Shown: in pieces, positions 1-10,013 of the stretch
Layout of the letters: every line of letters begins with the position of its first letter
Numbering within the stretch: the stretch's first letter is position 1
DNA from: Trichomonas vaginalis G3
Taxonomy: Eukaryota; Parabasalia; Trichomonadida; Trichomonadidae
Length of the DNA stretch: 64,000 nt
Reading direction: 5' to 3'
Assembly (NCBI RefSeq): GCF_026262505.1
Contig: NC_067208.1
Location: 19,539,962-19,603,961, forward strand
The notes under the pieces: model-generated
What the model was told of the DNA's origin: nothing
Seen by the model: only the letters and a program-made list of their open reading frames with translations
Databases searched by the model: none
Program-made: the position numbers and the translations under genes

Positions 1-2390
1 GATAAATTGGATATAAGAGTTGGATTGTGACCACATGAGCCACCTGCATAAGAACAGTCAACTTTGAATGAAATAGTAGGGATGCCCTTAGAAATGAACA
101 TATCGCGTTTGTTCTTGTCGCAGCGAACTGAACCGCATCGACAGAGAAGAGGAGATCCATCAAAAGCACTTTCACCAATGCTGGTGAGACTGCTGCTAGT
201 GACATATAGGAATGAGAGCTTAGGACAGTCTTTGAATGATTCGCGACCAATAGTCTGGATGCTGTTGCCGCTGAAAAGAACACGAACAAGGTTAGGACAT
301 GACATGAACGCATAGTTCCCAATGGATGTCATAGTAACTGGGACAATGTATGTGTCGATCAGGCTAGAAGGAATGAACGTGATAAGGTTCGTTTCTTCGT
401 AGTTGGTGAGTGCACCGTTGCTGAAGCGATATCGGCTGTCTTTAGAATCAAGCTTGATCGACTGGAGATTGGGGCAGTTGATGAATGCACCACCATAGAT
501 CTGATCGATGTTGCTATCAAGGGAAAGTGTGACTGAGGAAAGAGAGAGGCAACTCCGGAATGCAAAAGACTTGACAATGCGAAGACTGCTAGGAATAACA
601 AATGTTGTGAGTGAAACGCAGTTCTCGAATGATGAGTCTTCGATGGTGTCGACAGAGACAATGTTGATCGAAGTGAGCAATGAGCACCCGAAGAAGCAGC
701 TAGATGGAATAGTGACTGTGCGGAATGTGATACTCTCAATGGAGCTTCCGTAGAATGATCCGTAGTCAAAGCTGATGACGTTGTGAGTATTATCAAGGAT
801 AGTGATTCCGCTGTTTTTGAATGCATAAGTGTCGATGGTTGAGATCTGTGTGGATGAAAGACCAATGTCACCAATATTAACACAGCCTGAAAATGCATAC
901 TCTTGAATAGTTGTGACTGAACTAGGAAGGATGATGTTTTCTAACAATTTACAATTCTCGAAGCACTTCATTGGTATAACTGCGAGTGGTGAATTCGTAT
1001 CAAAAGTTACTGTCTTTAAATTGACACAATTCAAAAAACACTCTCTGCCAATGAAACTTAAGCTTGGAGGCAAAGAAATCGATTCAATAGTACTACTCTG
1101 GAAAGTTTGAAGATTAATATTAGTTAGTGTTGCTCCATTAAATGAAATTGATTTTAACTTTTTCCCGCTGAATGCGCCTAAACCAATCTCAGTTAGTCCT
1201 TCTGGAACAACTAAGTCTTTGTTTGGATCAGTTCCAAAGTAACTAGAAAGAGCTTTCTTTTTATTTGTGAACAACATATCATCAGCATAATTAATATTTT
1301 CATTCTTTGATGCATCAATTACAAGTTTTGGACAATTTGCAAAAGCGCCTTCTTCAATTGTTTCCAATGTTGGAGGGAATTCGATTGAAACAATAATAGT
1401 AGAGCCTTTGAAAGCTTGGGATTCGATTGTAGTCGCCTTACTTGATAAATTCACATAAAGCAATTTAGTGCAGTCTCTGAACATGTCATGTTTAACTACT
1501 GTTATTTTTTCAGGGAATTGTAGAGAAGTTAAATCTGTCACAGCAAAAGCCCATGCACCAATGGATGTAACATTGTCATGAAAAACAATGCTTGTGATGT
1601 GGCATGAACGGAAGCATCCATCATATATATCTTGAACAAAACTGGGAATAACAAATTCACCTTGATATGTAGGAACAACTAGAACTAATGTTTTGTTATT
1701 TTGTCCTGAATAAACATACTTTCCATCTGTTACATACCTAGGATTTTCTTCATCAATAGTAATTGTCTGCACAGAACTGGATATTAAAATTCCTAGGCCA
1801 ATACTAATAACTTTTTTAGATATAAACAAATTTTTGCATCTAATAAATGAAAAACATTCAGCTTTAAGGGTTGTTAAGTTTGAATTTGGTGAAATATTCA
1901 ATGCTGTTGATGAAGTTCCACTGAATGGCCAATAATGACCATTAGTGTATGTATCTATTTCTTCAACAGAATCTGGTAAATTAATTGTGGTTAGCGCGGA
2001 ACACTTATAGAAACAGCCGCTTTTGATAGATTTAATTTTTGGTGGAAAGTAAAATGTTGAGAGTTTGGTGCAATTACTGAAAATAGAATAGTTGAGATAG
2101 GCAAGGTTTTCACATTGACGAAGATCAGCACTCTCAAGAGATGAACTCGAAAAACAAAAGTTACAAATGCTCTCACATTTGCTGAAGGCAGCAAATTTAA
2201 GTGACGTAATAGTACTGCGGCACGAATAAAATGGACTATTAACATCTTTACTGCCACCAAGGATAACTTTTACACTTTGAAGAATTTCGACCTCACCACT
2301 AAGACTATTCGGGCATTGAATAAGAACTGTCTTACTAGGGTCACTATATTCAATGCCTCGATTATCAGTATTATCTGACGTCAGTCTTTG
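1..2390 (-). CDS. BspA-like leucine-rich repeat surface protein (partial, no visible start)
   Basis: The minus-strand frame is open from 2390 to the left edge, about 795 residues. It reads as BspA/TpLRR repeats of about 23 residues, with cores such as 'LPSSVTTIQEYAFSGC', 'TSIGNYAFMSCPNL' and 'TSIGESAFDGSPLL'. Proteins of this family in trichomonads are mostly surface or secreted and are thought to bind host or bacterial surfaces; that role is family knowledge. The C-terminus lies beyond the window. The 5' end is odd: an in-frame stop (2391-2393) precedes the LRR-like N-terminus, there is no in-frame ATG among the early codons, and no signal peptide is seen. This suggests a 5'-truncated copy or pseudogene; an unusual upstream exon is less likely, since no GTATGT/ACTAAC intron signals are visible. 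Small overlapping frames here are shadows of this gene. Confidence 0.85.
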
Positions 2391-2562
2391 TTATAACATC
2401 AAAAAAATAATAAAAATTAAAAAGTGTCAATTAAAAAAAAACTCAAATTTTATGTGTAGAAATGAGATATAAAAAATTGAAGAAGATAAATTTTGTTTAT
2501 TTAAAAAAAAGGAAAAATGCAAAAACATATTTCAAAAATATATAAAAAATAAATATATAAAG

Positions 2563-5500
2563 TTAATTAGTACCAAAGTTACCTGATTTTCTCATTATTC
2601 TGAATGCGAACTGTACGTAAAAGATTGCAGATCTCATCTTTAATGGTCCATCGCATCTATTTGGTATTTCCGAGTTAATCAACGCCTTCTTTTGTGCCCT
2701 CAAAGACTCCAGCCTGTACATTAACTGTCTGTGTCCGATTGAAGAAAGCGCCATCTCTCCGATGACGAATCTCAAGTCCTTCGCGCTCTGGCAAGGCGAG
2801 TCTCCGTCAGTGACATTGGAATACAAGTCTCGTGCCCATCTGTCCCACTCCTGGAGGGCTTCCACTGTTTGCGTGACCTTCTGGATGTCTGCAGCTTTTG
2901 GCGGAATTGCGTTTTGTCTTGTTGATTTTTGTTTCTTCACTGTTTCCAATTCCTGTTTCGTCTGTTCCAGCTGCTTGACTAAGTCATGTGTCCTGTCCAC
3001 GATCTTCTCGTTAGTTGCATCTTCTTCTATTGACAGTGTTTGCTTCAGTTTGTCCTTGAAATCGTTGACTTCTTGCTCGAATTCGATGTTTTCTTGTTGT
3101 ATCGATCTCTCCATTGTTTGTTGTGACTGAGACAATTGAGATTCCCAGTAGCTTTCTCTGATTTGCCTTGCGTTTTCTGCAGCTGTGATTGTTTGTTCGA
3201 GTTTTGACTCCAAAATCGCTTTCTCCTGCTTCAATGTTTTCACATCTGTCTTCAACTGCTCTACTTCTGCTGTTGAAGTTATGTTTTGCTTTGAAGGTGA
3301 TTTCTGCTCTGTTCTTGTTTGGAGTCTCATGATGAGTTCCTGGTTCTGCTGTCTGAGAACAGCTGTTGCCTCTTTCTGCTGCTTGAATGCTGCGTCGTAT
3401 GTCTGGATTACTTCTCTCAGTTTCTGCTTTGTTTCCTGTAGTTTGTTGTGTTTGTTTTGGATTTCCTGCTGCAGTTTCTCTTCTCTTTGTTTGAGTTTCT
3501 CTTCGAAAGAGTTCAGATCCTCTGAATGCTGCTCTCTCTGCTGCTGAAGCATCTGCTCCAGTCTCTGCTCGAACTGCTGCGACTTCTTGTTCATCTGCTC
3601 TCTCATTCTTTCGTTCTCTTCCTTCGATTCCTCCAAACTGGACTCTATTTCCTGGTAGTTCGCCATCATCTTGTTGAGTTTCTCGTTGACTTCCTGCTTC
3701 TCTTGGTCGAAATCTTTGTTCTGGCTCTGGAGTTTGTTGTTCTTCTGCTGCAGGTTGTCGATCTTCTTCATCAGCTGGTCGATGACTTCCTTCTGGTGTT
3801 TCTCTTCCTGTTCGTGGTTTGCGATTGCTTCCACGAGTTTCTCCTGCTCCTGCTCTGCCTGCTCCTTCATTCTGTCCATCTGAGACCTCATGTCTGCAAC
3901 TGACTGCTCCTTCGCCGCTGTGATCATCTTCAGCAGGTCATTGACAACTTCAACAGCGAATATCGGCAGATCAACAAGTTCTCCGTCGAATTTGACTGCC
4001 TGGCGGAGGTCGTTGTCGATTTGCTTGAGGATGAGAGATGAAGACTGGCAGTACTTCGTGATGAACGAGATTGTGGAGTCAATGTCCTCTTCGTTGTAAT
4101 CTCCGTCGAGAATCAGTTTGATCTGCTTGGCGAAATTCTGGAATTTCCTGACAAATTCGACAACGGAAGGAATTGAGTCCTCTATCTCTCCCTCGATGTG
4201 GAGCGGCTCTCTCACTGAATTTAATTGGCCGCAGATGCCTTCCTTCCACGATTTCAGTTTGTCGCAGTGGCGGCGGAGGATGTCGTTGTTCTCGCTCTCA
4301 AGGGCAATCACTGCAAAGGCCTCTCTCTGCCTCAGGTTGTCGCTCTTTTCAAGTTGATCCACTTCACTTTTGACTTCTTTATCTGTGAGTTTTTGTTCAC
4401 CAATTTTATTGTTTGTGATGAACTGCTTCGTCCTCGCGATCTCTATGAGCATCTTGTCTCTGACCGCCTTGTCGTCAATCAGTGGATCTGAGGCGCTCTC
4501 AGGGCTGAGCAATGCGGTGGAGATGACTCCTCTGACTGAAGCGGACTGGAGGAAGCGGAGTTGGTTCTCCAGAGCGGAAATGAGCCTGGCGTTCTGAGCT
4601 TTGAGTTCCTCGTTGGCGTCGCTGTCGACAAGGCTGGAGATGACGTCAGGGAGCTTCACGGCGGAAACATCGCCAAATTTCTTCTCGATGATGTCTTTGG
4701 TCTGAGGATCCATGTCGTCCAGCATCGCTGAGCAGTCGATGTCGCGGCTCTTGACAGCAGTTGTCTCAACCTGCGACTGTAGATTTTCGATATTGTTGTT
4801 AAGAGCGGAAATCTGGTTTGTAGCATCGTTGTAGTCGTTCTGTAAGTGCTCGATGCGAGAATCGTATGCTTGAAGAAGCTGTGTCTGCTTTTGGAGTAAT
4901 TTCGAGGTTTGTGTGAGTTCTGAACGAAGCTGGATGATGTCGTTGGCTTGGAAGTCGGTAAGTTCCTGGAGTTTCTCGATTGTTTGCTTGTAGCCGTCGC
5001 ATTCGTGCTCGAGATGTTCGATATTTTCTGGACTTGCGGCAATGAGCTGTTCCTGGGCATCCTTTAGGCTGTTGATGAGCTGGTTCTGCTCAGTAAGGAG
5101 TCTGGATTTGTCGGCTTCGAGTTCCTGGACTTTGAATCTCAATTTGTCGGAAATTTGCTGGTAACTCTTTATCTTTATGCGCTTTGATTCTGCTGAACTC
5201 TTAAGTGCATTAAGTTCGACGTTCGCTTCAGAGAGTTCTTTGTTCGATTGCTCGACTTGTTGATTTAAACGGTTTACTGAAATCTCTGACATCTTGACCT
5301 GGTCACGGAGTTCCTGGATGGTATCTTGTAGCTGTGTTATCTCAGCTTTGAGTTGTGTTTGTGTGTTGTTGTTATCTTTGCGCAGTTTATTGTTTTTCTC
5401 GTCAGCTTGCGTTAATTTATTGAAATAGTCGCTGTTTTCGGATTTGAGAGCCTCAATCTGCGATTGTAATTGGCGAGAAGCTGTGTTTTGCTTTATAATT

Positions 5501-5877
5501 TCTTGTTCAAGTTTCTTTATATGTTCGTTAGAGTCGACTAGCTGCTGTCTGAGGTCTTTAATCTGATTATTTTGCTCGCGCTCGTTAGGCTGTTCGGTAG
5601 ATGCTTGCGGAGCTGAATGATAAGCCAAAGTACAAATTGCTTGTTCAAGAATTTTTCTGTCTTTCGATGTAAATTTGACGTCTTCCTCTCCGGATAAAAT
5701 TGCATGGACGTTTTCTGCAACTGTTTTCAGATCTTGGTTGTCTTTCGCAATCTGAACTAATTCTGGAGGGATTTCATCAAAAGAATTGCAAATAGATGAG
5801 ATGGCATTGATGCGGTCGGCATCTACTTCAGATATCTCTTGGTGAGGTGATTGCTGCTCAGCCTCAGCAGGATTCAT
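2563..5877 (-). CDS. Long coiled-coil protein (1104 aa)
   Basis: Almost the whole protein from about residue 110 to 1010 is heptad-rich coiled coil, very rich in Q, E, K, N and L, with short less helical stretches around residues 400-450 and 560-670. The first 100 residues look globular ('SSICNSFDEIPPELVQIAKD') and the last 100 or so form a compact tail with few charges. Such proteins are often labelled viral A-type inclusion-like or golgin-like in trichomonad genomes, a label that reflects only coiled-coil composition. A structural or tethering role is inference. I chose the ATG at 5877 rather than the in-frame ATG at 5952 because an initiator motif (TCATA) sits six bases upstream on this strand and the extra 25 residues look like untranslated leader. 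It ends in TAA. No paralogue is visible in the window. Confidence 0.85.
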   Translation of the reverse strand: MNPAEAEQQSPHQEISEVDADRINAISSICNSFDEIPPELVQIAKDNQDLKTVAENVHAILSGEEDVKFTSKDRKILEQAICTLAYHSAPQASTEQPNEREQNNQIKDLRQQLVDSNEHIKKLEQEIIKQNTASRQLQSQIEALKSENSDYFNKLTQADEKNNKLRKDNNNTQTQLKAEITQLQDTIQELRDQVKMSEISVNRLNQQVEQSNKELSEANVELNALKSSAESKRIKIKSYQQISDKLRFKVQELEADKSRLLTEQNQLINSLKDAQEQLIAASPENIEHLEHECDGYKQTIEKLQELTDFQANDIIQLRSELTQTSKLLQKQTQLLQAYDSRIEHLQNDYNDATNQISALNNNIENLQSQVETTAVKSRDIDCSAMLDDMDPQTKDIIEKKFGDVSAVKLPDVISSLVDSDANEELKAQNARLISALENQLRFLQSASVRGVISTALLSPESASDPLIDDKAVRDKMLIEIARTKQFITNNKIGEQKLTDKEVKSEVDQLEKSDNLRQREAFAVIALESENNDILRRHCDKLKSWKEGICGQLNSVREPLHIEGEIEDSIPSVVEFVRKFQNFAKQIKLILDGDYNEEDIDSTISFITKYCQSSSLILKQIDNDLRQAVKFDGELVDLPIFAVEVVNDLLKMITAAKEQSVADMRSQMDRMKEQAEQEQEKLVEAIANHEQEEKHQKEVIDQLMKKIDNLQQKNNKLQSQNKDFDQEKQEVNEKLNKMMANYQEIESSLEESKEENERMREQMNKKSQQFEQRLEQMLQQQREQHSEDLNSFEEKLKQREEKLQQEIQNKHNKLQETKQKLREVIQTYDAAFKQQKEATAVLRQQNQELIMRLQTRTEQKSPSKQNITSTAEVEQLKTDVKTLKQEKAILESKLEQTITAAENARQIRESYWESQLSQSQQTMERSIQQENIEFEQEVNDFKDKLKQTLSIEEDATNEKIVDRTHDLVKQLEQTKQELETVKKQKSTRQNAIPPKAADIQKVTQTVEALQEWDRWARDLYSNVTDGDSPCQSAKDLRFVIGEMALSSIGHRQLMYRLESLRAQKKALINSEIPNRCDGPLKMRSAIFYVQFAFRIMRKSGNFGTN

Positions 5878-5882
5878 TTTTT

Positions 5883-5887
5883 TATGA
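5883..5887 (-). promoter_or_regulatory. Initiator (Inr) TCATA upstream of the coiled-coil gene
   Basis: The minus strand reads TCATA followed by a short A run into the ATG at 5877. This matches the trichomonad Inr consensus TCAYW, which normally lies within about 20 bases of the start codon. It decides between two in-frame ATGs for the gene. Confidence 0.6.
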
Positions 5888-6611
5888 TTTTCTATTTTTT
5901 TTACAATGTAAACTCCTTGAAAAACCGCCAAATTTCTGTTAAATGTATACATATAAAGGACTACTTTTAATTAGATAGATATATTCACTTGGTTGTATTG
6001 CATTGTAATTTTATATAAACGTTCGCTAAATATCATTATTTTCTGTTGAAATTTGAAAAATTCTAGATTTTTAGGCCTAATTGCAAAGATCAAGTAAATA
6101 CTATAACATACAATCATTGTGTTGCTGATATTTCGTGATAATGGCTTCTGATTTAAGATTTTTAAAATCTCCTCTATTGAGCAAAATGGAATTCGGAAAT
6201 GATTTGCTGTGTTTTTGAAATGAATTCCTTGAATCAGGTGCATTTTTAATAAGGAAAGCAAAAAAGAATTTTCCTCACTCAAAATAAAAACAAGCAGTCC
6301 AGCATTTCGTTGTGATTTATGAGATGATTATATATATTGCTAATAAGGAATAAATTTAACTGCTTAAAATCGAATTTTGAGCATGATTTATTTCTGAAAT
6401 TATTTGATCATTGAATTTTCGGCGATTTAAATGGATCAATCCGCAATATAATATAACTCAAATTGATAAATGCTATTAGTTTAAAAACGATTAAAAATTG
6501 CAACCGAAAATGGTCAAAAGTAAGTCACGAAAATATGAAATTTAGATAGCTAATTTGATTTAATTAAAGACGACGAAAAAAATATTTTTAGTCTTATATA
6601 TATAGCGCATC

Positions 6612-6642
6612 TATCGGCGCGCGGCGAAGCCGCGCGCCGATA
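6612..6642. repeat. Perfect GC-rich hairpin, 14-bp arms, GAA loop
   Basis: The arm TATCGGCGCGCGGC is followed by GAA and then its exact reverse complement. It is strikingly GC-rich in an AT-rich spacer. A decayed copy lies at 18347-18377. Confidence 0.95.
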
Positions 6643-6687
6643 TAAGCTGACAAGGCTGTCATGCACCAGTGTGTTATAACAGATCGA

Positions 6688-6729
6688 TTTTATTTGAAAT
6701 TTCATAAATTTTATTTGAAATTTCATAAA
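6688..6729. repeat. 21-bp tandem duplication
   Basis: Two direct copies (6688-6708 and 6709-6729) of a 21-bp AT-rich unit starting TTTTATTTGAAATTTC. It lies between two hairpins of the 6.6-6.8 kb cluster. Confidence 0.9.
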
Positions 6730-6755
6730 TTATAATAAATTTGATATTCAGAGAC

Positions 6756-6768
6756 GGCGCTACGCGCC
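6756..6768. repeat. Short hairpin GGCGC-TAC-GCGCC
   Basis: Five-base GC arms around a three-base loop, 6 bases before the next hairpin of the cluster. Confidence 0.7.
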
Positions 6769-6773
6769 TTTTA

Positions 6774-6803
6774 GCATTCTGGGCACTTACGTGCCCAGAA
6801 TGC
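6774..6803. repeat. Perfect hairpin, 13-bp arms, TTAC loop
   Basis: GCATTCTGGGCAC, then TTAC, then the exact reverse complement. It follows the previous hairpin almost directly and is followed seven bases later by another one. Confidence 0.95.
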
Positions 6804-6810
6804 AAGCTTG

Positions 6811-6839
6811 AGAAATTTGAAACTTCGTTTCAAATTTCT
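6811..6839. repeat. Perfect hairpin, 13-bp arms, TTC loop
   Basis: AGAAATTTGAAAC, then TTC, then its reverse complement. The loop context C-TTC-G resembles a very stable UUCG tetraloop if transcribed. Confidence 0.95.
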
Positions 6840-7540
6840 GCCATGCTGTTATGGAAAAAGAAATTCAGTACAAAAAAAATTTTTGAAATTGAGAATAAAA
6901 ATAATATCGTGATTTTTTGTGATATATGGATTTTTTAGAAGATTTTAGAGATCGAAGTCTCAATTTATAAAAATTTTTTAAATTGAGAGGAATTTTAATG
7001 ATATTATTTTATTTGATATTTGGATTTTTTTAGATGATTTTAGAGATGTCAGTCTCAATTTAAAAAAATTTACAAAAAATGATCGTAAAATAATCGTTTT
7101 TGTTCAAATCCTTTTCATTTCGGGAAATTGAAGTTAAATATCAAAGAGATGGTCTATGCATATGTTAGATCAAATCATTAAAAAGTGTTTTGATGACTTT
7201 TTCTAACCGCAAATTGTCACTTTTTGATGTTTTAAAATTATTATATATCCTATATGCATCTAAGATACAAATTAATATTAAAACTCCAAAATCGATTTTT
7301 GAGAGAATCAAATTTATCACATCTCATCGTTGTTCCGAATTAATATTTATTTGTAATGTACATATTATCACAATTACATTCATCATATTAAAATTCAAAA
7401 ATAATTTTTGAGTTTCAGATCTCCCTAATTTCCCATATAAATATATGTTTATTTTATTAAAAATAGAATGTCCAATTATTGATAAAAATCGATCCGCTTT
7501 TTCTACCAGTCAAGCTGTATATATATAGAACCCATCCATG

Positions 7541-7603
7541 TAAACCTCGATGTCACTTTTGCGGTCGAGCGGAGCGAGGCCGCAAAAGTGACATCGAGGT
7601 TTA
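7541..7603. repeat. Long hairpin, 24-bp perfect arms, 15-nt loop
   Basis: Arms 7541-7564 and 7580-7603 are exact reverse complements; the loop is GC-rich. It ends immediately before the ATG ATG at 7605-7610 of the next open frame, so it would fall in the leader or promoter of the ankyrin-like gene. It could be a solo hairpin element of the kind seen at 6.6 kb. Confidence 0.95.
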
Positions 7604-7643
7604 TATGATGGAAAAAAAAAATAAGTTGGCAAAATATTCAAAA

Positions 7644-8582
7644 ATGACTTCTTCATTCCCATATGCATCCCAAGTTTATTTTGATTTAGTCAAACTTGGA
7701 GAGCTTGATAAAATAAAAGAAATCAAAGATATGGACTTCATCGTGACCGCTGTTCTTCCTAAATATAAACTAAATTTGTACCAATACGCTACGCTCCTTG
7801 GAAAATTGGACATTATAAAGTATTTTGATTCTATAAATAAGGATGTTTTCTATTCTCTCGACGAACAAGGCAATAATCCACTTCATTTATCTATCATTTC
7901 TCAGAGCGAAAACAGCAGAGAAGTCTTTGACTATTTCGCATCCAGACAAGACATTATCAAATCATCAAACTTTGCCAATCAAACAGTTCTTGATCTCTGC
8001 ATTCAGTACAATAAAATCAAAATGATGTTTGATATAATTCAGAATTACGATGATGCCAGAGAACTAGTTAGTAACCTTAATAATCAGAAGCTTAAAGTAA
8101 GCAATCTTGTTGAATTCACCCTTGATTTGTTACAATCTCGTACTGATGATTCTGAAGTCAAGAAACTTCATGAAGAAAATCAGAAACTGCAAGCACAAAT
8201 AGAGAATCTCAACAACGGAAATCAAATCATTGAAGAATTGAGAGATCTCAAAGAAATTATTGCAGAAAAGGATTCAGAGATTAGCCTGTTGAAGAATCTA
8301 TTGTATCACTCATTTAACGTAGAAAAACCGTTCGAGAAAGTAAATGTAAATGTTCCTGAAGATAAAATCAAACAAATTGAACAAAGTGCTGTTAAATTTT
8401 CTGCACCTTTATGGAACATGCTTAGCAAATTCCTTCGTTATTTCTGTGATGAAAATACTTGTAATAAGATTCTAGAAAAACAAAATTTTGCAAAATATTC
8501 TGTTAATTTGTTTGAATTATCGCTTACACTGGGATACTTTAGTGCGAGATTGTTCTTTTATGTTGATAAAAATCTAAAATAA
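7644..8582 (+). CDS. Ankyrin-like / coiled-coil protein (312 aa)
   Basis: The N-terminal half has weak ankyrin-type helix pairs (around 'YQYATLLGKLDIIKYF' and 'DEQGNNPLHLSIISQS', then 'NFANQTVLDLCIQYNK'), followed by a coiled coil ('EENQKLQAQIENLNNGNQII' onward) and a C-terminal segment of about 80 residues that I do not recognise. Ankyrin plus coiled-coil proteins are a very large trichomonad family, presumed protein-binding. The frame is open upstream to a TTG at 7479, but that stretch passes through the 7541-7603 hairpin and is not protein-like. ATGs at 7605, 7608 and 7644 are possible; I prefer 7644, with 7605 as the main alternative. No clear Inr marks any of them. It may be a truncated family member, since the usual longer N-terminal domain is absent. 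Confidence 0.7.
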   Translation: MTSSFPYASQVYFDLVKLGELDKIKEIKDMDFIVTAVLPKYKLNLYQYATLLGKLDIIKYFDSINKDVFYSLDEQGNNPLHLSIISQSENSREVFDYFASRQDIIKSSNFANQTVLDLCIQYNKIKMMFDIIQNYDDARELVSNLNNQKLKVSNLVEFTLDLLQSRTDDSEVKKLHEENQKLQAQIENLNNGNQIIEELRDLKEIIAEKDSEISLLKNLLYHSFNVEKPFEKVNVNVPEDKIKQIEQSAVKFSAPLWNMLSKFLRYFCDENTCNKILEKQNFAKYSVNLFELSLTLGYFSARLFFYVDKNLK

Positions 8583-9017
8583 CTCATCTAAAGTTTAAAA
8601 TAAACAAAAATATCCGAAATATTTATTTAGTAACATTTTTATGATATGAAATACGTACACTATAACAATTTGTGTTTAGTGATGCACTTATGTCAATTTT
8701 TTCTGAGTTAAATAACTCATAATTACTTCTTTTTTCATTTAATTAGCCGCTTTGAATCTGAATATTAGTGTACTATAAGTTTGTAGTTGCAGAATAATTG
8801 GTTATTTGGTTAATTTCCTTGAAATTCGTTTGTTACGTCATTCTGTCTAAATATACGAGTATTTGAACGCTATATGAAATGTATATGTAATGAACGATGT
8901 TAAATTCATGGCCTAAATAGAACATTTGAAAATAAAATATTAAAAAAAAAATTATTGTCATAGTTAATTAGAACATCATACAAACAAAACAAACATTTAT
9001 GATAAAACTAAAGAAAA
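8583..9017. other. Convergent 3' spacer, no gene seen
   Basis: 435 bases of AT-rich DNA between two convergent genes. No open frame, RNA gene or repeat is recognisable. Confidence 0.7.
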
Positions 9018-10013
9018 CTATATAAAAGATTCATCAGTCACGCTTGCACGCCTGGTCATTGGAGGATCTTTCATTCTCATTGAAGCTCCGATTCGTTTAT
9101 GGATTACGCGAACCGATTGTCGTCCGGACTCCTGAAGAAGAGTACGGCGATTCTGAACAACGTGAGTTGAGCAGAAATTTCTCGTCTGATCTTGAATCCA
9201 CGGATGGGTCAAGACCTCCTTTGCGGTACATCTCATTTCGGGTTGTGGGACCATGAGTTCTCCAATTAATTTTGCAGCAATTGGATTAATATTTTCTGGA
9301 ATGTGAAAGCGTGCAGTTCGAATCTGGAAGAAAAGCTGTGTCTCATTTGTAGAAGATTCCCAAGGAATCTTTCCTGTAAGCATAACAAACAAAATTACGC
9401 CAACTGACCACATATCTGCCATTTTACCATCATATTCGGGTTGGGTAATAATTTCTGGTGCAGTATATATAGGAGAGCCGCATTTTGTTTTCATTAGTTG
9501 GTTGCCAACAGTTTCCCTTGAAAAACCAAAGTCTGCAAGTTTAACTGTCATGTCTTTTTCGAGCAAAATGTTTTCCGGTTTCAAATCTCTGTGGGCTATG
9601 TTAAGAGAATGAAGGTAATCAACGGCGGAAATAATCTGTTTGAAAATTGCTTTTGCTTGATATTCGGAAAAAGGTCCATGATCAGCGATATAGCCGTGCA
9701 GATCACCTGCATCGCAGAGAGTCATGATCATGTAAATCAGTTTTTCGTCTGAAAGGAAATCTATTAATCTCAGAATATTTGGGTGGTCTAATTTTCCGAA
9801 ATTTTCAACTTCTCGTTTGAATGATTCTACAAGCTTATTCTCAATGAGGTATTCTTGAGAAATAACTTTGCATGCAAATTTTTCGCCGTCTGCAATCCTT
9901 GTAACAAGAACAACGACGGCAAATGAGCCTCGCCCAATGATTGATTCAAATCTATAACCAAAAAACTCATGGGGGACTGATAAAAGGCAATTTCGACCAA
10001 TCAATTCTCCCAT
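9018..10013 (-). CDS. Serine/threonine protein kinase, CAMK-like (331 aa)
   Basis: A complete kinase domain fills residues 20-273: glycine loop GRGSFAVV (27-34), ATP-binding lysine K49 in ACKV, catalytic loop HRDLKPEN (141-148), DFG (161-163), and the APE motif at 185-187 with activation segment 'TKCGSPIYTAPE'. HRDLKPEN with LKPEN and the DMWSVGVILFVMLTGKIPW signature place it with the CAMK/CAMKL group, which is common in trichomonads. The C-terminal 55 residues are basic and serine/arginine-rich with no recognised domain, so it lacks a calmodulin-binding or UBA region that I can identify. The start at 10013 gives a natural leader before the kinase domain. All catalytic residues are present, so it should be active. 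The substrate is unknown. Confidence 0.93.
   Translation of the reverse strand: MGELIGRNCLLSVPHEFFGYRFESIIGRGSFAVVVLVTRIADGEKFACKVISQEYLIENKLVESFKREVENFGKLDHPNILRLIDFLSDEKLIYMIMTLCDAGDLHGYIADHGPFSEYQAKAIFKQIISAVDYLHSLNIAHRDLKPENILLEKDMTVKLADFGFSRETVGNQLMKTKCGSPIYTAPEIITQPEYDGKMADMWSVGVILFVMLTGKIPWESSTNETQLFFQIRTARFHIPENINPIAAKLIGELMVPQPEMRCTAKEVLTHPWIQDQTRNFCSTHVVQNRRTLLQESGRQSVRVIHKRIGASMRMKDPPMTRRASVTDESFI

Larger units (their letters stand above)
5953..7604. other. Spacer of about 1.65 kb with hairpin cluster
   Basis: AT-rich DNA between a minus-strand and a plus-strand gene. The 60-100 residue open frames here (for example 5971-6282 minus, 7190-7411 plus) lack any recognisable domain and have the composition of non-coding AT-rich DNA. 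The spacer contains a 21-bp tandem duplication, four tight hairpins between 6612 and 6839, and a long hairpin at 7541-7603, each listed separately. Confidence 0.7.

Noticed and set aside
359-898. 179-codon minus-strand open frame
   Set aside because: It is out of frame with the BspA-like LRR reading, which is open over the same region and has clear repeats.
5971-6282. 103-codon minus-strand open frame
   Set aside because: No domain, lies in AT-rich spacer, no Inr; composition typical of chance frames.
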